Source: Paracoxiella cheracis (lineage in GTDB: Bacteria > Pseudomonadota > Gammaproteobacteria > Coxiellales > Coxiellaceae). From it: a stretch of 64,000 nt of DNA. Location of the stretch: positions 1 through 64,000 of the forward strand of contig NZ_CP186485.1 in assembly GCF_049348705.1 (NCBI RefSeq). The letters are read 5' to 3'. Under the pieces are notes generated by a model that worked only from the letters and a program-made list of their open reading frames with translations, was not told the DNA's origin and did no database searches. Below are positions 35,564-43,447 of the stretch, piece after piece. The position numbers and the translations under genes were made by a program. Positions within the stretch are counted from its first letter, which is position 1. Every line of letters begins with the position of its first letter.

Positions 35564-36908
35564 AAGTTCTAATGACACGATTGCGGCGCAAGCGACACCT
35601 TCGGGTCGAGGTGGCGTAGGAATTGTTCGTGTGTCAGGCCCAAACGCACAGCAAATTGCAAGAGCAATTCTTGGCGTGCTTCCCAAAATACGTTACGCAG
35701 AATACCATTTATTTAAAGATCATAACGCTGCAATCATTGATGAAGGCATCGCGTTATTCTTTTCGGGGCCAAATTCTTTTACTGGTGAAGATGTGCTTGA
35801 ACTTCATGGACACGGAGGCCCGGTGGTCATGGATCGTTTATTGCAAGCGATCTTAAAAGCCGGTGCGCGTTTGGCAAAACCGGGTGAATTTTCCGAGCGT
35901 GCTTTTTTAAATAATAAAATTGATTTGGCGCAAGCAGAATCCATTGCCGATTTAATTAATGCGAGCTCACAAGAAGCCGCGCGATGCGCTGTGCGATCAC
36001 TTCAAGGTGAATTTTCTCGGCGCATTCATAACATAGTAGATCAATTAATAGAACTACGAAAATGGGTTGAAGCGTGCATTGATTTTCCTGAAGAAGAAAT
36101 CGATTTTCTAAAAGATGAACGAGTTCAAGAAGCGCTACAAAAAATTATTCTCGATGTCTCTCAGGTTTTATCGTCTGCCAAGCAAGGCGCCCTTTTGCAA
36201 GAAGGCATGACGGTTGTGATTGCTGGAAAACCCAATGTGGGTAAATCGAGTTTGCTCAATCAATTAAGTGGAAAAGATAGCGCAATTGTGACGCACATTG
36301 CAGGCACCACGCGCGATATTTTACGCGAATATATAAACATCGACGGCATGCCGTTGCATATTGTCGATACGGCTGGTTTGCGAAACAGTGATGACCCCAT
36401 TGAGCAGGAAGGTATGCGTCGTGCGCAACAAGAAATATCGAATGCTGATGCATTAATCTTAATGACCGATCCAACGGAAGAAGGAAAACCAGAAATACCA
36501 GAAATATCAGCGCACATTAGAAACATCCCTATTATTCTCGTTAAAAATAAAATTGATATAACGAATGAATGTGCAGAAAAAATTAACGCCAACGAACAGA
36601 CGGTCATAAAATTATCGGCAAAAACAGGTGTCGGTATTGATCTCTTAAAAAATTATTTGAAAGAATTAATGGGCTATCACAAAACGGACGAAAACAATTT
36701 TATTGCTAGGCGACGCCACGTTAATGCACTCGAAAACGCAAAAAGCGCATTAGAAAACGGCCTGTCCCAACTGCGCGATGCCAATGCCGGTGAACTATTA
36801 GCCGAAGAACTGCGCTTGGCGCAAAATAGCTTGTCACAGATCACCGGTGAGTTCACATCAGATGATTTGCTCGGCGAGATATTCTCATCGTTTTGTATTG
36901 GAAAGTAG
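35484..36908 (+). CDS. mnmE: tRNA modification GTPase MnmE
   Basis: MnmE acts with MnmG to place carboxymethylaminomethyl groups on wobble uridine of certain tRNAs. Recognisable are NDTIAAQATPSGRGGVGIVRVSG, GEFSERAFLNNKIDLAQAE, the G1 loop GKPNVGKSSLLN, DTAGLR, NKID, and the C-terminal CIGK with its essential Cys. The start is uncertain. No ATG, GTG or TTG lies in frame close to NDTIAA, so the nearest ATG (35484) sits 80 bp inside yidC and adds about 29 residues, giving 474. This N-terminal extension is unusual. Confidence 0.93.
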   Translation: MSTKHLKNTKQKYKLERKRRENSLNSKSSNDTIAAQATPSGRGGVGIVRVSGPNAQQIARAILGVLPKIRYAEYHLFKDHNAAIIDEGIALFFSGPNSFTGEDVLELHGHGGPVVMDRLLQAILKAGARLAKPGEFSERAFLNNKIDLAQAESIADLINASSQEAARCAVRSLQGEFSRRIHNIVDQLIELRKWVEACIDFPEEEIDFLKDERVQEALQKIILDVSQVLSSAKQGALLQEGMTVVIAGKPNVGKSSLLNQLSGKDSAIVTHIAGTTRDILREYINIDGMPLHIVDTAGLRNSDDPIEQEGMRRAQQEISNADALILMTDPTEEGKPEIPEISAHIRNIPIILVKNKIDITNECAEKINANEQTVIKLSAKTGVGIDLLKNYLKELMGYHKTDENNFIARRRHVNALENAKSALENGLSQLRDANAGELLAEELRLAQNSLSQITGEFTSDDLLGEIFSSFCIGK

Positions 36909-36975
36909 GACCTGGCCGGGAGGCATTTGCGGCTAACTCATGGTAAAATCTCACCACTTTTAAAGGGTAAAAGCC

Positions 36976-38847
36976 ATGAATAAAGACCAAATCTTTGATG
37001 TGATTGTCGTCGGCGGGGGCCATGCGGGCACCGAGGCCGCGCTCGTGGCTGCGCGCATGGGGGCGAGAACACTGCTTCTCACACACAACATTGAAACGCT
37101 GGGTCAGATGTCTTGTAACCCGGCGATTGGTGGCATTGGGAAAAGCCATTTGGTCAAAGAAATTGATGCGCTGGGTGGCATCATGGCGCGCGTTACAGAT
37201 CACGCCGGCATTCAGTTTCGTGTTTTGAATTCACGCAAAGGCCCTGCGGTGCAGGCCACACGCGCGCAAGCCGATCGCGTGCTTTATAAAGCAGCCGTGC
37301 GCCAAGCCTTAGAAAATCAACCCAATCTCTGGATTTTTCAACAAGCGGTAGATGATTTAATTCTGGAAAAAAATCGCGTCGTTGGTGTCGTGACTCAAAT
37401 GGGTTTAACCTTTCGCGCTCAAGCCGTAGTGTTAACTGTGGGCACATTTTTAGGCGGAAAAATTCATATTGGTTTAAATAATTTTAGTGGTGGACGTGCC
37501 GGTGATCCGCCGTCGATTGCTCTTGCTCAACGTTTGCGTGAACTACCCTTTCGTGTCGAACGCTTGAAAACGGGAACTCCGCCTCGCATCGATGGGCGCA
37601 CCATCGATTATTCGCAACTGCAAGAACAACCCGGCGATACGCCCTGCCCGGTCATGTCGTATTTGGGTGCGATTGAAGAACATCCGACACAAGTTTCTTG
37701 TCACATTACACACACCAACGAAAAAACGCATGACATTATTCGCGCTGGTCTTGATCAATCGCCGATGTTCACGGGTATTATCGAAGGCGTGGGTCCGCGT
37801 TACTGCCCTTCTATCGAAGATAAAGTGAATCGTTTTTCTGATCGCGTTTCGCATCAAATATTTTTAGAGCCTGAAGGATTAAGCACGCCGGAAGTTTATC
37901 CGAATGGGATTTCCACGAGCTTACCGTTTTCCGTGCAACAAGAATTTGTGCACAGTATGAAAGGATTAGAAAATTGTCACATCACGCGACCCGGTTATGC
38001 AATCGAATATGATTATTTTGATCCGCGTGATTTAAAAGCTTCGCTTGAAACAAAACATATTGCCGGGCTTTATTTTGCAGGGCAAATCAATGGCACGACG
38101 GGATATGAAGAAGCCGGTGCGCAAGGTTTAATTGCCGGCATGAATGCAGCGCGACAGGTGCAACAGCAAGAACCTTGGACGCCGCGCCGAGATGAAGCCT
38201 ATATTGGTGTGTTGATTGACGATTTAATTACGCGCGGAACTAACGAACCTTATCGTATGTTTACGAGTCGCGCGGAGTATCGATTATGGTTACGGCAAGA
38301 TAATGCAGATTTGCGTTTGACTGAAAAAGGTCGCGAATTGGGTTGTGTTGATGATGTACGCTGGGAAACATTTTCTCGCAAGCGTGATGCGATTCAAAAT
38401 GAGAAAGCGCGTTTGCATCAACTTTGGGTTCGACCCGATACCGAATTGGCGAAAACCTTTGCGGTAAATTTTAATCAAACGATCGAACGCGAACAACGAG
38501 TGCTCGACCTACTCCGGCGACCCGAAGTAAGTTATCCACAGCTTATGCAGATTAATGGTTTGGGACCGGGACTTGATAATCCGGTCGTTGCCGAACAAGT
38601 TGATATTCAGGCTAAGTACGATGGGTATTTAAAACGTCAGCTCTCAGAGATTGCTCGTCATAAGAAAAATGAAACGGCCCGCATTCCTGAGGATATTGAT
38701 TACGATCAGGTGACGGGATTATCGAACGAAGTGCGCCAAAAACTGATCGATATTCGGCCTGGCACGATTGGGCAGGCAACGCGGATTCCCGGAGTAACGC
38801 CCGCGGCGATTGCATTGCTGTTGGTTCATTTGAAGAAAAGAGCCTGA
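36976..38847 (+). CDS. mnmG: tRNA uridine-5-carboxymethylaminomethyl enzyme MnmG
   Basis: MnmG is the FAD-dependent partner of MnmE. The 623-residue protein shows the FAD-binding start DVIVVGGGHAGTEAALVAARMG, the motifs MSCNPAIGGIGKSHLVKEIDALGG, TPPRIDGRTIDYS and GTTGYEEAGAQGLIAGMNAAR, and the C-terminal GASSA-type helical domain. The ATG at 36976 has AAGGG upstream. A perfect DnaA box TTATCCACA (38532-38540) lies within its coding region. Confidence 0.97.
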   Translation: MNKDQIFDVIVVGGGHAGTEAALVAARMGARTLLLTHNIETLGQMSCNPAIGGIGKSHLVKEIDALGGIMARVTDHAGIQFRVLNSRKGPAVQATRAQADRVLYKAAVRQALENQPNLWIFQQAVDDLILEKNRVVGVVTQMGLTFRAQAVVLTVGTFLGGKIHIGLNNFSGGRAGDPPSIALAQRLRELPFRVERLKTGTPPRIDGRTIDYSQLQEQPGDTPCPVMSYLGAIEEHPTQVSCHITHTNEKTHDIIRAGLDQSPMFTGIIEGVGPRYCPSIEDKVNRFSDRVSHQIFLEPEGLSTPEVYPNGISTSLPFSVQQEFVHSMKGLENCHITRPGYAIEYDYFDPRDLKASLETKHIAGLYFAGQINGTTGYEEAGAQGLIAGMNAARQVQQQEPWTPRRDEAYIGVLIDDLITRGTNEPYRMFTSRAEYRLWLRQDNADLRLTEKGRELGCVDDVRWETFSRKRDAIQNEKARLHQLWVRPDTELAKTFAVNFNQTIEREQRVLDLLRRPEVSYPQLMQINGLGPGLDNPVVAEQVDIQAKYDGYLKRQLSEIARHKKNETARIPEDIDYDQVTGLSNEVRQKLIDIRPGTIGQATRIPGVTPAAIALLLVHLKKRA

Positions 38848-38916
38848 TTTTAATTGCCTTCTCGTCTTCGCAAGCAATTGAAATTCACTAACCAAACTGA
38901 GCACACGGAGAAATTG

Positions 38917-39531
38917 ATGTCAGCGCTATCCGATAGGTTATCCACAGGAATTGCAGAACTTGGGCTCTCGATTCCCCAGTCTACACAGAATAACCTGTTA
39001 GCATTTCTTGAATTTTTGCAAAAATGGAACAAAGCTTATAACCTGACGGCCATCGATGACCTTACAGCGATGGTATCTGCACATTTATTAGACAGTTTAT
39101 CCATTGCGCCGTATCTCCAAGGCGAGCTTATTTTAGACATCGGCTCCGGAGCTGGCTTTCCGGGCATCCCTTTGGCCTTTGCTTATCCTGAGAAAAAATT
39201 TGTGCTCTTAGACAGCGTGGGCAAAAAAACCCGTTTTTTGCTTCAAGCCGTATCAACCTTTAAGATACTGAATGTTGAGGTGGTTCAGGCACGGATGGAA
39301 AAATTTAACCCGAGCCACTGTTTCGATGCTATTATCTGTAGAGCTGTTGGAACGATGGCCGATATCGTAGCAAAAACTGAGCGGGTTTTGTGCCCGAAAG
39401 GTCGATGGTTGATGATGAAAGGTGAATATCCACACGAAGAAATGCAAGCGCTGACGAAAACGGCAAAGGCCTTTGACTTAAAAGTACCTGGACTGAAAGC
39501 CAAACGACATGTCATCGTGATTGAGCACTAA
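38917..39531 (+). CDS. rsmG: 16S rRNA (guanine527-N7)-methyltransferase RsmG
   Basis: RsmG methylates G527 of 16S rRNA, and its loss gives low-level streptomycin resistance in other bacteria. The 204-residue protein has FLQKWNKAYNLTAI, the SAM loop LDIGSGAGFPGIPLAF and the ICRAVGTM motif. I chose the ATG at 38917 because of GGAG 7 bp upstream and because it matches family length. A TTG at 38854 would add 21 unmatched residues. A DnaA box TTATCCACA spans 38938-38946 near its start. parA follows. Confidence 0.96.
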   Translation: MSALSDRLSTGIAELGLSIPQSTQNNLLAFLEFLQKWNKAYNLTAIDDLTAMVSAHLLDSLSIAPYLQGELILDIGSGAGFPGIPLAFAYPEKKFVLLDSVGKKTRFLLQAVSTFKILNVEVVQARMEKFNPSHCFDAIICRAVGTMADIVAKTERVLCPKGRWLMMKGEYPHEEMQALTKTAKAFDLKVPGLKAKRHVIVIEH

Positions 39532-39543
39532 AGGGAGTAAGGT

Positions 39544-40353
39544 GTGGGAAAGGTAATCGCAATTGCCAATCAAAAAGGTGGCGTTGGAAAAACAACGACG
39601 GCAGTCAATTTATCCGCTTCTTTGGCGGCAGCAAAGCAAACCGTTTTGTTAATTGACCTCGATCCGCAAGGTAGTGCCACGGTTGGTAGCGGTATCGCAA
39701 AAACAAACTTAGAAAATTCAATCAACGAAGTGTTATTGCGGGAAGCGACCGTCGCAGAAACGCTAGTCAAAACAGATTGGAAATACGATTTAATTCCTTC
39801 AAATGGTGACTTAACCGTCGCGGAAGTACGATTATTAAAATCAGAAAATCGTGAGCAGTGTTTAAAAGAAGCAATTGCTCCGATAAAAGCAAACTACAAA
39901 TACATACTCATTGACTGCCCGCCTTCACTAAACATGTTGACACTCAATGCGTTGGTAGCATCTGATAGTGTATTGATTCCCATCCAATGTGAATATTATG
40001 CATTAGAAGGATTAACGAGTTTATTAGCAAACATCGATCGCATTCGTCATTCGGTTAACCCAAGCTTGCAACTAGAAGGTTTATTGCGAACCATGTATGA
40101 CGGACGCAATCGTTTAACGATCGAAGTATCAGAACAACTCATCAATCATTTTGACGACAAAGTATATCAAACTGTTATTCCGAGAAATGTTCGTTTGGCA
40201 GAGGCGCCGAGTCACGGATTGCCTGTCATGAACTATGATAAAAGCTCACAAGGTGCTGCAGCATATTTAGCACTAGCGGGTGAAATCATTCGCCGTGATA
40301 CAACGGCGATAAATAATGACGATGTAGAAAAAGATGTAGCAGTGTCCACATGA
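39544..40353 (+). CDS. parA: Chromosome partitioning ATPase ParA
   Basis: ParA (Soj) is the nucleoid-binding ATPase that moves ParB-parS complexes. The 269-residue protein begins GKVIAIANQKGGVGKTTTAVNLS with the deviant Walker A (KGGVGKTT), followed by LIDLDPQGSAT and ILIDCPPSLNMLT. The start is GTG at 39544 after GGGAGTAAG. It is 10 bp upstream of parB. The likely target sites are the two parS-like 16-mers in recF. Confidence 0.96.
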   Translation: MGKVIAIANQKGGVGKTTTAVNLSASLAAAKQTVLLIDLDPQGSATVGSGIAKTNLENSINEVLLREATVAETLVKTDWKYDLIPSNGDLTVAEVRLLKSENREQCLKEAIAPIKANYKYILIDCPPSLNMLTLNALVASDSVLIPIQCEYYALEGLTSLLANIDRIRHSVNPSLQLEGLLRTMYDGRNRLTIEVSEQLINHFDDKVYQTVIPRNVRLAEAPSHGLPVMNYDKSSQGAAAYLALAGEIIRRDTTAINNDDVEKDVAVST

Positions 40354-40363
40354 GGAAAAATTA

Positions 40364-41236
40364 ATGACTCAAAAAAAACGCGGTTTAGGTCGAGGTCTTG
40401 GTGATCTGGGGCTCAATGAATTATTGAGCGATCTCAATCCGTCGACTGCGACTGGCGAAAAAAAATCGGAACTCAAAAAACTGCCGATCGACACCATCGA
40501 ACCAGGACGTTATCAACCGCGTAAACAAATGGCGAGAGAAGCGCTAGAAGAATTAGCGAGCTCGATTAAAGCGCAAGGCATTATTCAGCCGATCGTTGTG
40601 CGCCATATTGGAAAGGGCTATGAAATTATTGCTGGCGAACGTCGTTGGCGTGCAGCACAAATGGCGGGGTTGCATGAAGTGCCCGTGATTATTCGCGACA
40701 TACCGGATGAAGCGGCAGTTGCCATGTCGCTCATCGAAAATATTCAGCGCCAAGATTTAAATGTCATTGAAGAAGCGGTAGCGTTGCAACGATTAATCGA
40801 TGAATTTAGCATGACGCATCAAGAAGTCGCTGACGCCGTTGGAAAATCAAGGGCGAGTGTCACTAACATGTTGCGATTATTAAAATTAAATTTGGATGTT
40901 CGTTCCCTGGTTGAGCAAGGACATTTAGACATGGGACATGCTCGCGCACTATTAGCACTTGAGGGAATACAACAAAGCGAGGTAGCAAACAATGTGGTAG
41001 CGCGCGGATTGTCGGTGCGTGAAACAGAAAAATTGATCCGCCAATTACATTCAACAGTGGATCAAACAAAAAATATAAAAAACGTCGACCCAGATGTTTC
41101 ACGATTGCAAAATGATTTATCAAATAAATTAGGTGCTGTAGTTGTTATTCGGCATAACGCAAAAGGGAAGGGAAAATTATTAATACAGTATCACAGCGTG
41201 GATGAATTAGAAGGCATTTTACAACGTATTCGTTAA
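40364..41236 (+). CDS. parB: Chromosome partitioning protein ParB
   Basis: ParB is the CTPase and DNA-binding protein that loads on parS. The 290-residue protein starts KKRGLGRGLGDLG, has the CTP-binding motifs PGRYQPRKQM and AGERRWRAAQMAG plus ENIQRQDLNVIEEA, and a helix-turn-helix (HQEVADAVGKSRASVTNMLRLL). The C-terminal dimerisation helix closes the protein. It is co-oriented with and 10 bp downstream of parA. Confidence 0.96.
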   Translation: MTQKKRGLGRGLGDLGLNELLSDLNPSTATGEKKSELKKLPIDTIEPGRYQPRKQMAREALEELASSIKAQGIIQPIVVRHIGKGYEIIAGERRWRAAQMAGLHEVPVIIRDIPDEAAVAMSLIENIQRQDLNVIEEAVALQRLIDEFSMTHQEVADAVGKSRASVTNMLRLLKLNLDVRSLVEQGHLDMGHARALLALEGIQQSEVANNVVARGLSVRETEKLIRQLHSTVDQTKNIKNVDPDVSRLQNDLSNKLGAVVVIRHNAKGKGKLLIQYHSVDELEGILQRIR

Positions 41237-41248
41237 CAGGAAAATGTA

Positions 41249-42535
41249 ATGCCAAACGATCAAACCAACACGGCTAGTACGGCATCGAGCCTTATTTTAC
41301 CTTTTATTATTTGTGTCTTGGCTGCACTGTTTTACGTCTATGATTACTTTATTCAAGTTGCCCCCAGTGTTATGACTGAGCAGCTCATGCGCTCATTCTC
41401 AATTGGTGCGGGTGACTTAGGAATTTTAAGTGCAAGCTTTTTCTATTCTTATACCTTAATGCAAATTCCCTCAGGACTATTCATCGATCGGTTTGGTGCC
41501 CGAATTATTTTAACCTTTGCGGTATTGATAAGCGCATTGGGTGTGTTGATATTTGGTTTGTCTCATCTTTTTGCGTGGGCGGCGGTTGCACGATTTTTAA
41601 TTGGGGTGGGTTCCTCGTGTGCATACATCAGCGCAATATTTTTAGTAGCGCGTTGGTTCCCGCATCGACATTTCGCCATGATAGCGGGATTGCTTCAATT
41701 AGCCGCGTGTGTTGGATCTATCTTCGGGCAAGCGCCATTGGCATTGACCATCAATCATTTTGGTTGGCGGCATGTCATGGTCATGACGGGCGTTATTACG
41801 TTTGTGCTAGGCGTTATTTATTGGGTCATCATTCGCGATGGGAGAAAGCCTGCAACTAGTGAGGCACATAACGTTGTCATGAAAAATGAACGGCAGCGAC
41901 TCTCATTTTTAACCCAGCGATCACAGGTTTGGTGGGTAGCCGTTTGCGGTTTAGCGTCTTGGGTGCCGGTGGGTGTTGTGGGTGCGCTGTGGGGTGTGCC
42001 TTATTTAATGAAAATCTACGGCTGGAATAATGTGGTGGCCGGACAAATATGCTCGTTATTTTGGGTGGGTGTGGGGATCGGCAGCCCTTTGGCGGGTTGG
42101 TATTCAAATCGCATTGCTAGCCGCAAAAAACCGTTTATGATTTGTTTTCTGCTAGCAATATTTTCTTCGATAGTTATTGTGCACGCTCCTTTCTTTTCGC
42201 CGTGGATAATCGGCGCTGCATTATTTTTACTAGGTGTTTCCGCGGCAGTGCAGTCGCTCACATTTAGTGTCATCAAAGATATCGTTCCGCCAGCGGCATT
42301 TGGAACAGCATCTGGCCTTACAAACATGTTGGCGATTTTAGGAAGTGGTGTGTCACAAACGTTAGTTGGGTTTTTTATTCATTCGCAATGGAATGGCGCA
42401 CGATTCGACGGCATACCTGTTTATTCTATAAATGATTATCAGCATGCTTTTTATGTACTCATCGCAGCGGGCATTTTAGGTTTGTTGGTAACGTGGTTTA
42501 AAGTGAAAGAAACACACGCAAAGATAACGTATTAA
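41249..42535 (+). CDS. MFS transporter (Legionella/Coxiella-type)
   Basis: A 428-residue major facilitator protein with about 12 membrane helices. The loop after helix 2 reads GLFIDRFGARIIL, the MFS signature G-x3-D-R-x-G. The second half repeats a similar topology with GWYSNRIASRKKP between helices 8 and 9. Transporters of this type are numerous in Legionella and Coxiella, and their substrates are mostly unassigned (sugar acids, phthalates and amino acids are possibilities). It follows parB by 12 bp but is probably functionally separate. Confidence 0.88.
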   Translation: MPNDQTNTASTASSLILPFIICVLAALFYVYDYFIQVAPSVMTEQLMRSFSIGAGDLGILSASFFYSYTLMQIPSGLFIDRFGARIILTFAVLISALGVLIFGLSHLFAWAAVARFLIGVGSSCAYISAIFLVARWFPHRHFAMIAGLLQLAACVGSIFGQAPLALTINHFGWRHVMVMTGVITFVLGVIYWVIIRDGRKPATSEAHNVVMKNERQRLSFLTQRSQVWWVAVCGLASWVPVGVVGALWGVPYLMKIYGWNNVVAGQICSLFWVGVGIGSPLAGWYSNRIASRKKPFMICFLLAIFSSIVIVHAPFFSPWIIGAALFLLGVSAAVQSLTFSVIKDIVPPAAFGTASGLTNMLAILGSGVSQTLVGFFIHSQWNGARFDGIPVYSINDYQHAFYVLIAAGILGLLVTWFKVKETHAKITY

Positions 42536-42548
42536 AATACCAATATTT

Positions 42549-43373
42549 TCAGCCAGATAAGCTGTGATGCAGCAGTGTGATGAGTGAGGAGTAGCGAGAG
42601 AAAGATGGAAAGCTGGTTTGGTCAAGTCGACTAACGGGGCAAAGACCGATTAAACTGTTCGTGATAAAGGCCCCTTCGGCTCTCAATACATCATCGATGG
42701 TATAAGCGCCCTCTTCAACGGAAAGTTTTTGTTTTTCAGCGAACGACAAAATCTGTTCTCGCGTAATGCCTGGCAGAGGGCCCTCGGTGAGTGCAGGAGT
42801 GTGTAAGGTGTTGTCTTTCACAAAAAATAGATTAGCCGTTGTGGTTGAGACAATGTGTCCCTTGGTATTGAGCAAGAGCGCATCGTCAAAATGGTTGTTT
42901 TGGGCCTGTTGGCGCGCGATGATTTTATCAAGATAGTTGAGCGTCTTAAATTTTGTGATCGGCGATTGTTCGTTGATACAAATGTCACTCAAAGAAAGCG
43001 AAATTGAATGCGTGTTGCCCTGACGAGTAAATACAGTAATTAAAATAGTGGGAGAGCCTGGTTTTGGAATAGATAAGCCGCGTGCTCCGGGCCCGCGTGT
43101 GACGGTGATCCTTGCGCCGGCGTTTTGCATTAAGCTGTTTGCGTTTAACAATTTTTTAATAATATGCTGGGTTTCATCCACCGAGAGTGGGCTAATTAAT
43201 TGCAAATAATTGGCACCCGCGGTTAGTCGTTTCCAATGAGCCTCAAGGTCAATCGGCTTGCCACTGGCACAGCGAATAGTTTCAAATAATCCATCGCCCA
43301 GCAAAAAACCTCGATCACTAGGATCGATTCGAGCATCTAAATCAGAGATAATTTTGCCATTGAGATAGAGCAT
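42549..43373 (-). CDS. PLP-dependent class IV aminotransferase, PabC or Dat type
   Basis: This 274-residue fold-type IV PLP enzyme has the start MLYLNGKI, the RGFLLGDGLFETIR motif, a Schiff-base lysine in the segment KFKTLNYLDKIIARQQA, and the phosphate-binding TTTANLFFVK and LPGITREQIL. The GDGLFETIR form resembles 4-amino-4-deoxychorismate lyase (PabC, folate pathway). D-amino-acid aminotransferase and branched-chain aminotransferase share the fold and cannot be excluded. It is convergent with the MFS gene. Confidence 0.85.
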   Translation of the reverse strand: MLYLNGKIISDLDARIDPSDRGFLLGDGLFETIRCASGKPIDLEAHWKRLTAGANYLQLISPLSVDETQHIIKKLLNANSLMQNAGARITVTRGPGARGLSIPKPGSPTILITVFTRQGNTHSISLSLSDICINEQSPITKFKTLNYLDKIIARQQAQNNHFDDALLLNTKGHIVSTTTANLFFVKDNTLHTPALTEGPLPGITREQILSFAEKQKLSVEEGAYTIDDVLRAEGAFITNSLIGLCPVSRLDQTSFPSFSRYSSLITLLHHSLSG

Positions 43374-43447
43374 GCATTAAACTACCACTATTTAGAGATG
43401 CTGGGAAGTATAGCATTTCCAAGAAATGAACAGGGAATCGGTTCTTT

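Noticed and set aside
38854..38916. Upstream TTG start for rsmG
   Set aside because: It adds 21 residues outside the family and lacks a ribosome-binding site, whereas the ATG at 38917 has one.
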